From Streptomyces sp. CB02056 (lineage in GTDB: Bacteria > Actinomycetota > Actinomycetes > Streptomycetales > Streptomycetaceae): DNA of 64,000 nucleotides. The notes beneath the pieces were generated by a model that had not been told where the DNA came from, did no database searches, and saw nothing but the letters and a program-made list of their open reading frames with translations. The DNA lies in the NCBI RefSeq assembly GCF_001905545.1, contig NZ_LIPD01000009.1, positions 399,576 to 463,575 of the forward strand, written 5' to 3'. This document shows, piece after piece, positions 41,217 to 48,667 of this stretch (its first letter is position 1; each line of letters starts with the position of its first letter). A program made the position numbers and the translations under genes.

Positions 41217-42305
41217 ATGGCCTCCGAAGTCCTCTGGTACATCATCCCGCGCGAGGGCCACTACCCCTGGGAGCCGGCCGGACGCCGCCCGGTGGACCTC
41301 CGCTACCTCCAGCAACTGGCGGGCAGCGTCGAGCGTTTGGGCTACACCGGCGCCCTGCTCGCGACCGACCTGTACGACGTCTGGACGCTCGGCAGCGCGC
41401 TCGCCGCCGCCACCACCCCGGCCTTCAAGCCGCTGCTGGCCGTCCACCCGGGGCTGGTCTCACCCACCCTGCTGGCCAAGATGGCGCTCAGCTTCGACCA
41501 CCTGCACGGCGGCCGACTGCGCTTCAACGTGGTGAACGGCTCGACCGCGCAACTGCGCGAGTACGGCCTGGACGTCGAGCACGACGACCGCTACCGGCTC
41601 AGCGGCGAGTACTGGTCGATCGTCAAGCGCCTCACGGCGGGCGAAGTCTTCGACCACAAGGGCGAGTTCTACGAGCTGAAGAACGCGGGCGCGAGCCTGC
41701 GCGAGCTGGCCCCGGCGCAGCCCGGCGGCATTCCGCTCTGGTTCGGCGGCAGTTCGGCGGCCGGCATCGAGATGGCGGCCGAGCACGTGGACGTCTACCT
41801 GACCTGGGGCGAGCCGCCGCACCTGCTCAAGGAGAAGCTGGACCTGGTCCGCGAGCGCGCCGCCGCCCACGGCCGGACTCTGCGGATCGGACTGCGGCTG
41901 CACCTGATCGTCCGCGACACCGAGGATGAGGCCTGGGCGGCCGCCGACCGGCTGCTGGACGTCACCAGCGAGGCCACCTACGCGCGCCAGCTGGGCGGGG
42001 CGAAGGGGGAGGACGGGGTCGGCTGGCAGCGGCAGTTCCGCCAGCACGGGGGCAAGGTGCCGGCCCGGGCCCGCGAGCTGGAGGCCTACCCCAACCTCTG
42101 GCCGGGGATGAGCCTGTTCCGCCCCGGCCCCGGCACCGCGGTGGTCGGCTCGACGGCCCAGGTGATCGAGCGCCTGCAGGAGTTCGAGGCGCTGGGTGTC
42201 GACACCTTCATCCTGTCGGGCAACCCGCTGCTGGAGGAGGCCCACCGGGTTGCAGAAACGGTTCTGCCCGCTCTGGGCGTCAAGCGGCCGGCAGCGAACA
42301 GCTGA
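41217..42305 (+). CDS. SsuD-like FMNH2-dependent alkanesulfonate monooxygenase (LLM class)
   Basis: This 362-aa luciferase-like monooxygenase tracks SsuD along its length (RPVDLRYLQQLAGSVERLGYTG, DHLHGGRLRFNVVNG, LWFGGSSAAGIEMAAEHVDVYLTWGEPP). The catalytic His of LRLHLIV and the Arg of LFRPGPGTAVVG (SsuD R297) are kept. SsuD Cys54 and its GRS segment are replaced by ATDLYDVW, so substrate preference may differ. It would need a separate FMN reductase, none of which is adjacent. It follows the preceding gene by 3 bp. The 3' end runs into the CTGTCAG repeat, which supplies the TGA. Confidence 0.87.
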   Translation: MASEVLWYIIPREGHYPWEPAGRRPVDLRYLQQLAGSVERLGYTGALLATDLYDVWTLGSALAAATTPAFKPLLAVHPGLVSPTLLAKMALSFDHLHGGRLRFNVVNGSTAQLREYGLDVEHDDRYRLSGEYWSIVKRLTAGEVFDHKGEFYELKNAGASLRELAPAQPGGIPLWFGGSSAAGIEMAAEHVDVYLTWGEPPHLLKEKLDLVRERAAAHGRTLRIGLRLHLIVRDTEDEAWAAADRLLDVTSEATYARQLGGAKGEDGVGWQRQFRQHGGKVPARARELEAYPNLWPGMSLFRPGPGTAVVGSTAQVIERLQEFEALGVDTFILSGNPLLEEAHRVAETVLPALGVKRPAANS

Positions 42306-42415
42306 CGGCTGACAAGTAACAGATATCAGCGAACAGATAACAGATGACAGCTGACAGATTTCGAAATCTGTCAGCTGTCATCCGTCGATCGTCAGCCGTC
42401 AGCCGTCAGTCAACG
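42288..42415. repeat. CTGTCAG/ACAG cluster with a perfect 40-bp palindrome
   Basis: Units such as GCTGACGGCTGACAAG, AACAGATATCAGCG and AACAGATAACAG lead to a loop-free palindrome (42343-42382) with arms starting GATGACAGCTGACAGATTTC. Inverted units continue to 42415. It lies between convergent genes, supplies the stop of the SsuD-like gene and could act as a bidirectional terminator. Confidence 0.9.
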
Positions 42416-42443
42416 CCTCCCGCTCCACCGCCGCCGCCTCGGC

Positions 42444-43436
42444 TCAGCGGCTCAGCCGGTCGATCTCCGCCAGCTCCTCAGCCGTCAGCGGGCCGCCCGC
42501 CAGCGCGTCGAGGTTCTGGTCCAGCTGGGCCACGCTGCTCGCGCCGATGATCACCGAGACCACCCGCGGGTCCCGCAGCACCCAGCACAGCGCCAGCTGC
42601 GCCAGCGTCTGCCCGCGCCCCTCGGCGACCTTGGCCAGCGCCCGCAGCCGGTCCAGCTTCGGCCCGGCCAGCGCCTCCTCGGTGAGGAACTTCCCGACCG
42701 ACATCCGCGAGCCCGCCGGCACCTCCCCGGTCAGGTAGCGGTCGGTCAGCAGCCCCTGGGCCAGCGGCGAGTACGCGATGAGGCTGGTCCGGGTGTCGCC
42801 CACCGCGTCCAGCACGCCGTGGTCCTCCACGTACCGGTTGAGGATCGAGTACGCCGACTGGTTCATCAGCACCGGCGTCCCCAGCTCGCGCAGGATCGCC
42901 ACCGCCTCCCGGTGCTGCTCCGCCGGGTAGTTGGAGATCGCGGCGTACAGCGCTTTGCCCGAGCGCACCGCACTGTCGAGCGCCCCCATCGTCTCCTCGA
43001 TCGGGGTGTCCGGGTCGTACCGGTGCGAGTAGAAGACATCGACGTAGTCCAGGCCCATCCGGTCCAGCGACTGGTCGAGGCTGGCCAGCAGGTACTTGCG
43101 GCTGCCGCCGTTGCCGTACGGGCCGGGCCACATGTCCCAGCCGGCCTTGGTGGCGATGAACAGCTCGTCCCGGTACGGCCGGAAGTCCTGGGCGAACAGG
43201 TAGCCGAAGTTGCGCTCGGCGCTGCCGTACGGCGGGCCGTAGTTGTTCGCCAGGTCGAAGTGGGTGACACCCCGGTCGAAGGCTCGGCGGAGCACCGCCC
43301 GCTGCACCTCCAGCGGCTGGGCGTCACCGAAGTTGTGCCAGAGCCCGAGCGATACGGCGGGCAGCTGGACGCCGCTGTGGCCGGCCTTCCGATAGGTCAT
43401 CGAGTCATAGCGGTCATCCGCGGCGAGGTAGTTCAT
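42444..43436 (-). CDS. Aldo/keto reductase (YghZ/Gpr-like, Kv-beta subgroup)
   Basis: ATG 43436 gives 330 aa (43445 is an alternative). The protein parallels E. coli YghZ: YRKAGHSGVQLPAVSLGLW, THFDLANNYGPPYGSAE (catalytic Asp/Tyr), TKAGWDMWPGPYGNGGSRKYLLASLD (catalytic Lys), FYSHRYD (His) and SVIIGASSVAQLDQN (NADPH site). YghZ reduces L-glyceraldehyde 3-phosphate and methylglyoxal. Its place in the sulfur region may be coincidental. It is divergent from the second cysteine leader. Confidence 0.9.
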   Translation of the reverse strand: MNYLAADDRYDSMTYRKAGHSGVQLPAVSLGLWHNFGDAQPLEVQRAVLRRAFDRGVTHFDLANNYGPPYGSAERNFGYLFAQDFRPYRDELFIATKAGWDMWPGPYGNGGSRKYLLASLDQSLDRMGLDYVDVFYSHRYDPDTPIEETMGALDSAVRSGKALYAAISNYPAEQHREAVAILRELGTPVLMNQSAYSILNRYVEDHGVLDAVGDTRTSLIAYSPLAQGLLTDRYLTGEVPAGSRMSVGKFLTEEALAGPKLDRLRALAKVAEGRGQTLAQLALCWVLRDPRVVSVIIGASSVAQLDQNLDALAGGPLTAEELAEIDRLSR

Positions 43437-43475
43437 GCCGGACATCTTGCCAGTCGGCCGTGGCGGATCAAGCCC

Positions 43476-43504
43476 TTGCCCCGTCCCCGGCCGGTGCCTA
43501 TGCT
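43476..43504 (+). promoter_or_regulatory. Promoter of the second cysteine-leader transcript
   Basis: A -35-like TTGCCC (43476-43481) and -10-like TATGCT (43499-43504) are separated by 17 bp, putting transcription start near 43511, 34 nt before the leader start. Confidence 0.5.
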
Positions 43505-43544
43505 CGCGGAGGATCGTGCGCGTGCGAGGCGAGGGGGAGGCGAG

Positions 43545-43616
43545 ATGGCAGTCCGGACCGTGACCGCCGCCGCAGCCCGCTGTTGTTGTCGCCGCCACCG
43601 CAGCACCGTCCGCTGA
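43545..43616 (+). CDS. 23-aa leader peptide with three consecutive Cys codons
   Basis: An ATG at 43545, after GGGGGAGG, encodes MAVRTVTAAAARCCCRRHRST-VR. The C-C-C run is encoded by three TGT/TGC codons. It precedes a flavin monooxygenase gene by 251 bp. A strong ribosome site plus three adjacent Cys codons fits a cysteine-responsive attenuator like the one at 36182. Confidence 0.7.
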   Translation: MAVRTVTAAAARCCCRRHRSTVR

Positions 43617-43867
43617 CGCCACCCGCGTGCCCTGCCGCCCGAGCGGCGCGCCGCCCGTCCCGTCAGCCGCTCCGCCGGTGCCCGCCCGTGGGAGTGCGGC
43701 GCCGGACCACGTACCGGCTCCCCGTGCCCCGCGCGGCCCGTCGGCGCCCGGGGCTCCACCGGCCTCGTCAAGCCCGGCCCGGTCTGCGCCGAACCCCTTC
43801 CCGAGGGCTCCTCCTCGAGCCCCTCCGACTCTTCCCGAGCCCCTCCCGAGCGTCCAAGGAGACCGCC

Positions 43868-44887
43868 GTGCGGTTCACCGTCTCGTCCCTCGTCGCCAAC
43901 GCCCCCGATCCGGTCACCGGTGTCCGGCGCACCCCGGAGCAGAAGCTCCACAACGTCATCGACCAGGCGGTCCTCGCCGAGCGGCTCGGCTACGACGGCT
44001 ACGGGGTGGGGGAGCGGCACGGCGAGCCGTTCCTCTCCCCGGCCCCGCCTCTGCTGCTCAGCGCGATCGCCGCCCGCACCTCCACCATCCGGCTGTTCAC
44101 CACGGTGACGGTGCTCAGCATCCTCGACCCGGTCCGGGTCGCCGAGGACTACGCGATGCTCGACCAACTCTCCGGTGGCCGACTTGAGTTGATCGTCGGC
44201 AAGGGCAACGACCCGCGCCACTTCGGGCTGTTCGGCCTTCCCGAGGAGCGCCAGTGGGAGGCGCTCGCCGAGAACTACGGTCTGCTGCGCAGGCTCTGGC
44301 GCGAGGAGAAGGTGACCTGGGAGGGCTCGACCCGCCCGCCGCTCCGGGACGCCACCGTCTGGCCGCGCCCGCTCCAGGACCCGATCCCGGTGTGGCATGG
44401 CAGCGCGACCAGCACGCGGTCCACCGACCTCGCGGCCCGCCACGGCGACCCGCTCTTCTCCGCCAACTCCTTCCACCCGCTGGAGAAGTACCGGGCGCTG
44501 GTCGACCACTACCGCGAGCGCTGGGAGTACTACGGGCACGACCCGGAGCGGGCCAGGGTGGGCGCGAGCTTCGGCGGACTGTACGTCGCCAAGCGCTCGC
44601 AGGACGCGGTCGAGGGCTTCCGCCCGTACTGGAACGCGCTGTTCGACTCGGCCGCCGGCCGGCACAACAACTCGCCGTTCACGTCGCTGGAGGACGCGCT
44701 GGAACGCGGTTCGGCCCTGGTCGGCAGTCCGCAGCAGGTGATCGAGAAGATCCACCGCTACCACGAGGCCTTCGGCAACGAGGTGGTCGGCATCGGGGTG
44801 GACGCGCTCACCGAGGGGGCGCAGCGCGAGCAACTGGAGCTGTTCGCGAGCGAGGTGGCCCCGGAGGTCCGCCGCGCGCTGCCGTAG
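43868..44887 (+). CDS. LLM-class flavin-dependent oxidoreductase
   Basis: GTG 43868 lies 6 nt after AAGGAG and gives 339 aa. Typical LLM features are RLGYDGYGVGERHGEPFLSP, LLLSAIAARTSTIRLFTTVTVLSILDPVRVAEDYAMLDQLSGGRLELIVG, and WHGSATSTRST. It is an F420- or FMN-dependent luciferase-fold enzyme; substrate unknown. The preceding Cys-rich leader suggests sulfur starvation control, so release of sulfur from an organosulfur compound is a fair inference. It is monocistronic, with a hairpin after it. Confidence 0.88.
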   Translation: MRFTVSSLVANAPDPVTGVRRTPEQKLHNVIDQAVLAERLGYDGYGVGERHGEPFLSPAPPLLLSAIAARTSTIRLFTTVTVLSILDPVRVAEDYAMLDQLSGGRLELIVGKGNDPRHFGLFGLPEERQWEALAENYGLLRRLWREEKVTWEGSTRPPLRDATVWPRPLQDPIPVWHGSATSTRSTDLAARHGDPLFSANSFHPLEKYRALVDHYRERWEYYGHDPERARVGASFGGLYVAKRSQDAVEGFRPYWNALFDSAAGRHNNSPFTSLEDALERGSALVGSPQQVIEKIHRYHEAFGNEVVGIGVDALTEGAQREQLELFASEVAPEVRRALP

Positions 44888-45018
44888 TCGCCCGCGTCCG
44901 GCGCCCGCCCGCGCAGTGCGCCGTGCACCCCCTACGCGGCGTGACGCCGGCCACCGTCCGTGACGTGACGCGCGCCACCAGGCGCGCCGGAATGCCGCTC
45001 GGCGGTGCGGGGGATGAC

Positions 45019-45072
45019 GAACGGTCGAGGGGCCGTGGCCGCCGGGGGGCGGCGCACGGCCCTCAACCGTTC
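45019..45072. terminator. Long hairpin after the LLM gene
   Basis: GAACGGT (45019-45025) pairs with ACCGTTC (45066-45072); inside, GAGGGGCCGTG pairs imperfectly with CACGGCCCTC and GCCGCC with GGCGGC. Confidence 0.6.
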
Positions 45073-45126
45073 CGCGAGGAGGATCCGGGCGCCCCGGGGC
45101 GCCCGGGCGGAGTCAGCACTGGTCTT

Positions 45127-45149
45127 CTGTACCTACTGGTATGTACAGT
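45127..45149 (+). promoter_or_regulatory. TetR autoregulation operator over the -10 box
   Basis: CTGTAC (45127-45132) and GTACAG (45143-45148) form a perfect 6-bp dyad with TACC/GGTA inside. It overlaps a -10-like TACAGT (45144-45149) that ends 7 nt before the ATG (leaderless). Repressor binding would block RNA polymerase. Confidence 0.6.
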
Positions 45150-45156
45150 GAGTCGC

Positions 45157-45723
45157 ATGAGCACCCAGGACCGTCTCATCGAGAGCACCCAGGCCCTCCT
45201 CTGGGAGCGCGGCTACGTCGGCACCAGCCCCAAGGCCATCCAGCAGCGTTCCGGGGTCGGCCAGGGCAGCATGTACCACCACTTCACCGGCAAGCCCGAC
45301 CTCGCGGCCGCCGCCCTGCGCCGCAGCGCCGAGCAGATGCGGGGCGTCGCCGAGGCCGACCTCGCCGCCCCCGGCACCGCCTACGACCGGATCGCCGCCT
45401 ACCTGCACCGCGACCGCGACGTCCTGCGCGGCTGCCGGATCGGCCGGATGGCCCAGGACCCCGACGTGGTCGCCGACCCGCAGCTGCGCGCGCCCGTCGA
45501 GGAGACCTTCGACTGGCTGCGCGGCCGGATCGCCGAGCTGGTCGCCCAGGGCCAGGCGGGCGGCGAGTTCGCCCCCGGCCTCGACCCGGCCGACACGGCC
45601 GCCGCCGTGGTCGCCGTCGTCCAGGGCGGCTATGTCCTGGCCCGCGCCGCCGACAGCGCCGAGCCGTTCGACCGGGCCGTCCGCGGCGCCCTCGGCCTGC
45701 TCGCGGCACACCGCACGGCCTGA
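45157..45723 (+). CDS. TetR/AcrR-family transcriptional regulator
   Basis: This 188-aa protein has a TetR HTH (RLIESTQALLWERGYVGTSPKAIQQRSGVGQGSMYHHFTGKPDLAA) and a C-terminal effector domain (about 60-188) that includes one Cys (LRGCRIGRMAQD). It probably represses itself and the three genes downstream, through the dyad over its -10. The effector is unknown. GC content and codon use match neighbours. Confidence 0.92.
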   Translation: MSTQDRLIESTQALLWERGYVGTSPKAIQQRSGVGQGSMYHHFTGKPDLAAAALRRSAEQMRGVAEADLAAPGTAYDRIAAYLHRDRDVLRGCRIGRMAQDPDVVADPQLRAPVEETFDWLRGRIAELVAQGQAGGEFAPGLDPADTAAAVVAVVQGGYVLARAADSAEPFDRAVRGALGLLAAHRTA

Positions 45724-45859
45724 CCCGCACGACCCCGGGCGCGCCGCCGCACCCGTACGGCCGAACCCTCGCGGCCGAACCCGTACGACCAGAGCCGACG
45801 CGCCCGCCGAAAACCAGGACGCCCGCCGTCAGACCGGCCAGAACCCGAGGAGCCCCGCC

Positions 45860-46453
45860 GTGCACGCCATGCAGTACGAGATCACCCTCCCCGCCGACTA
45901 CGACATGGGCGTCATCCGCAAGCGCGTCGCCGACAAGGGCCACCTGCTCGACGCGCACCCGGGCCTCGGCCTCAAGGCCTACCTGGTCCGCGAGCGCGGT
46001 CGGCAGGGCTCGCCCGTCAACCAGTACGCGCCGTTCTACCTCTGGCGCACCGTCGAGGGCATGAACGGCTTCCTCTGGGGCCCGGGCTTCCGCGGCCTGA
46101 GCGCCGACTTCGGCCGCCCCGCCGTCCGGCACTGGCTCGGCGCGGGCCTGGCCCACGGCGCGTCGTCAGTGGCGGGGGAGAGGACCGAGCAGCCCAGCAC
46201 CGCCACCCGGGCGACCGTACGGCTGCCGGAAGGCGCCGACCCGGCCGAGGCCGTCGAGCGGGCGCTCGCCGACCTGCCCGCGCATCCGGACCTGCACACC
46301 GCCGCCGTGGCCGTCGACCCGAGCCGCTGGGAGCTGCTCAGCTTCGCGCTCTGGCACGGCCCGGCCCCCGAGGACGCGCCCGGCGTCCGGTACCAGGTGC
46401 TGCACCTGTCCCGCCCCGAACTGGACCGGCTGCCCGCCGGCCGCCACTGGTGA
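45860..46453 (+). CDS. DUF4865 family protein
   Basis: A GTG at 45860 lies 7 nt after GAGGAG and gives 197 aa beginning VHAMQYEITLPADYDMGVIR. The family marks are MQYEITLPADYDM, GLGLKAYLVRERG, SPVNQYAPFYLWR and NGFLWGPGFRGLSADFGRP. DUF4865 proteins resemble ABM-type monooxygenase folds but are uncharacterised. It is in a TetR-led operon with a carboxymuconolactone-decarboxylase-like and a phosphotriesterase-like gene. Confidence 0.85.
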   Translation: MHAMQYEITLPADYDMGVIRKRVADKGHLLDAHPGLGLKAYLVRERGRQGSPVNQYAPFYLWRTVEGMNGFLWGPGFRGLSADFGRPAVRHWLGAGLAHGASSVAGERTEQPSTATRATVRLPEGADPAEAVERALADLPAHPDLHTAAVAVDPSRWELLSFALWHGPAPEDAPGVRYQVLHLSRPELDRLPAGRHW

Positions 46454-46470
46454 AAGGACCCACCGCCCCG

Positions 46471-46977
46471 ATGTCCCCCGCGACCGCCCCCGCCGGCCCC
46501 GACCTCACCCCGGCCCCGCTCGACCGCGCGGCCGGCCACGCCCTGCTCGCCGACCTGGCCGGTCCGGGCGCCGCCGCCACCCTCGGCGGCCTGGACGCCC
46601 TCGCCCCCGGCTTCCCCGACTGGATCGTCACCAGCCTCTTCGGCGGCACCTATCAGCGCCCCGGCCTCGCCCTGCGCGAACGCCAGATCGCCAATTTGGC
46701 CGCCCTCACCGCCCTCGGCGGCGTCGAGCCGCAGCTCGCCGACCACGTCCGCTACAGCCGGCGGATCGGCCTGACGGAGGCGGAGATCACCGAGGTCATG
46801 GTCCACCTCGCCCCGTACGTCGGCCTCCCCAAGGCGCTGGCCGGCCTGCGGGTCGCCACCGCGACCTTCGCCGAGAGCACCGAGAGCACCGAGAGCACCG
46901 AGAGCACCGAGAGCGCCGAGGCCACCAAGGCCGCCGAGAGCGCCGCCGGGACCGTCACCGAGGAGGCCGGGGCATGA
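46471..46977 (+). CDS. Carboxymuconolactone decarboxylase/AhpD-family-like protein
   Basis: ATG 46471 follows AAAGGA and gives 168 aa. The core (ALRERQIANLAALTALGGVEPQLADHVRYSRRIGLTEAEITEVMVHLAPYVGLPKALAGLRVA) matches CMD-family helices, but the CxxC pair of AhpD is absent, so it is probably not a peroxidase-like thiol enzyme. The C-terminus holds a 9-bp DNA repeat (GAGAGCACC, five units) giving (EST)n, which is disordered. ATGA overlap with the next gene. The family includes gamma-carboxymuconolactone decarboxylase and quinone-binding relatives. Confidence 0.82.
   Translation: MSPATAPAGPDLTPAPLDRAAGHALLADLAGPGAAATLGGLDALAPGFPDWIVTSLFGGTYQRPGLALRERQIANLAALTALGGVEPQLADHVRYSRRIGLTEAEITEVMVHLAPYVGLPKALAGLRVATATFAESTESTESTESTESAEATKAAESAAGTVTEEAGA
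46873..46917. repeat. 9-bp tandem repeat GAGAGCACC in frame (EST tripeptide)
   Basis: Five head-to-tail 9-bp units encode ESTESTESTESTESA near the C-terminus of the CMD-like protein. Length is a multiple of three, so slippage is tolerated. Confidence 0.9.
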
Positions 46978-47918
46978 GCCGCACCGTCCGCACCGTCCTC
47001 GGCGACCTGGACCCCGCCGCCCTCGGCGTCACCGACGCCCACGACCACCTCTTCATCCGCAGCCCGCTGCTCCCCGGCCAGGAACTGGACGACCCGGCCG
47101 CCGCCGAGGACGTCCTGCGCGCCTACGCCGCCGCCGGCGGCCGCACCCTCGTGCAGTGGACCCCGCGCGGCCTGGGCCGGGGCGCGGACTCGCTCGCCGC
47201 GCTCTCCCGTACGACCGGCGTGCGGATCGTCGCCGCCACCGGCGCGCACCAGGCGGTCCACTACGCGCCGGGCTCCTTCTCCGCCACCGGCGCCGGGGCG
47301 GAGGACCGCCCCGGCCCGTACGCCGACCTGGCGGAACGTTTCGTCGCCGAGCTCACCACCGGTCTGCCCGGCGCGCCCGAGGGGGTCCGGGCCGGGCTGA
47401 TCAAGGTCGCGGCCGACGCGGGGCCCGACAGTCGCCACACCCGCTGGACGATGGCCGCCGCCGCCGAGGCCCACCACGCCACCGGCGCCCCGATCGCCGT
47501 CCACCTCGAAGCCGACGGCGCCCCGCCCGGGGTGGTGCACCGGCTGTGCCACCGGCACGGCGTCCGGCCCGACCGGGTCATCCTCGGCCACCTCACCCGG
47601 CTCCCCGACCGTGCGCTGCACCGCCGACTGGCCGCCGAGGGCGTGTACCTCGCGCTGGACAGCCCCTCCCGGGCCGGCCACGCAGGCGACCACCAGGCCT
47701 TCGAGGTCATCGCCGACCTGGTCGAGGCGGGCCACGCCGCCCAGCTGCTGCTCGGCGCCGACACCACGACCCGGAACGCCCGCGCGGCCGGCGGCCCGGT
47801 CCGGCTGCTCACCGAGCTCGCCCCGCGCCTCGCCCGCAGCCACGGCCCCGAACTGCCCGAGCTGCTCCTCACCGCCAACCCGGCCGCCGCCTTCGCCGCC
47901 GACTGGCGCACGCCGTAG
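46974..47918 (+). CDS. Phosphotriesterase-family (PTE) metal-dependent hydrolase
   Basis: This 314-aa TIM-barrel hydrolase has the HxH pair in TDAHDHLFIRS, the bridging Lys in AGLIKVAADAG, His residues in IAVHLEADG and VILGHLTRL and the final Asp in LLLGADTTTR, in the amidohydrolase order. PTE-like enzymes cleave phosphotriesters or lactones; many are lactonases. The ATGA overlap with the CMD-like gene shows an operon, and lactone cleavage would fit with a muconolactone-type pathway. It is the last gene of the operon. Confidence 0.87.
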   Translation: MSRTVRTVLGDLDPAALGVTDAHDHLFIRSPLLPGQELDDPAAAEDVLRAYAAAGGRTLVQWTPRGLGRGADSLAALSRTTGVRIVAATGAHQAVHYAPGSFSATGAGAEDRPGPYADLAERFVAELTTGLPGAPEGVRAGLIKVAADAGPDSRHTRWTMAAAAEAHHATGAPIAVHLEADGAPPGVVHRLCHRHGVRPDRVILGHLTRLPDRALHRRLAAEGVYLALDSPSRAGHAGDHQAFEVIADLVEAGHAAQLLLGADTTTRNARAAGGPVRLLTELAPRLARSHGPELPELLLTANPAAAFAADWRTP

Positions 47919-48018
47919 GGCACCCGCCGGGCCGTCGGACCCCGCCGAACCGCCGGGGCCGGTGGCGCGCGGGCCCGCAGGTACGGGAAACGGACTGACG
48001 GCCGCCGGTCGGGCCCTC

Positions 48019-48024
48019 TACGGT
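48019..48024 (+). promoter_or_regulatory. -10 box (TACGGT) of leaderless GNAT transcript
   Basis: TACGGT ends 7 nt before the ATG at 48032; no ribosome site is visible. Confidence 0.4.
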
Positions 48025-48031
48025 GCCGGAC

Positions 48032-48523
48032 ATGGTGACGCTGACGCTCCGAACCCTCACGACCGCCGACTGGCCGCTCTGGCGGGACCTCCGCCTCGCC
48101 GCCCTGACCGACGCACCGGAGGCCTTCAAGGCCGGCCTCGCCGACTGGCACCGGGGCGGCGAGGAGCGCTGGCGCGACCGGCTCGGCATCCCGGGCGCCC
48201 ACCACGTCGCGGCCCTGCTGGACGAGGACCCGGTCGGGCTCGTCGGTGGCCTGCCCGGATCGCCGGACGGGGTACGGGAGTTGCGCTCGCTCTGGGTCGC
48301 CCCGCGGGCGCGCGGCCGGGGCGTCGCCGACCGGCTCGTCGAGGAGGTCGAGCGCTGGGCCCGCGCCACCGGCGGGACCACGCTGCGCCTCGCCGTGCTC
48401 CCCGGCAACGAAGCGGCGCTCGCCCTCTACCGCCGCCACGGCTTCGCCCCGCTCGCGGAGCCGGGCGACCTGCTCGCCGACGGGGTCACCCGGGAACTCC
48501 TGCTCGGGAAGCCCCTGCGGTGA
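48032..48523 (+). CDS. GNAT-family N-acetyltransferase
   Basis: ATG 48032 gives 163 aa. The acetyl-CoA P-loop is VAPRARGRGVADRL near residue 90, preceded by ELRSLWV and followed by LPGNEAALALYRRHGF. It acetylates an amine of unknown identity (protein, antibiotic or metabolite). It is transcribed alone and ends in a hairpin before the convergent SDR. Confidence 0.88.
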   Translation: MVTLTLRTLTTADWPLWRDLRLAALTDAPEAFKAGLADWHRGGEERWRDRLGIPGAHHVAALLDEDPVGLVGGLPGSPDGVRELRSLWVAPRARGRGVADRLVEEVERWARATGGTTLRLAVLPGNEAALALYRRHGFAPLAEPGDLLADGVTRELLLGKPLR

Positions 48524-48592
48524 CCTGGCCGACCGCCGCCGCACCCGGCTCCGGCTCCGGCTCCGGCTCCGACAGCGATAGCGACAGCGACG

Positions 48593-48641
48593 CGAAGGCG
48601 GGGCCTGCGCCGTACGGGGGACGGCACAGGCCCCGCCTTCG
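48593..48641. terminator. Strong bidirectional hairpin
   Basis: Perfect 15-bp arms CGAAGGCGGGGCCTG (48593-48607) and CAGGCCCCGCCTTCG (48627-48641) between convergent genes. Upstream, CTCCGG is repeated four times and GACAGCGA twice. Confidence 0.85.
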
Positions 48642-48667
48642 ACCGGACCGAGGGGGCGATCAGCCGG

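Noticed and set aside
42343..42382. Possible CRISPR repeat or IS end.
   Set aside because: Units are too short and irregular, no spacers of constant length, and no cas or transposase gene is present.
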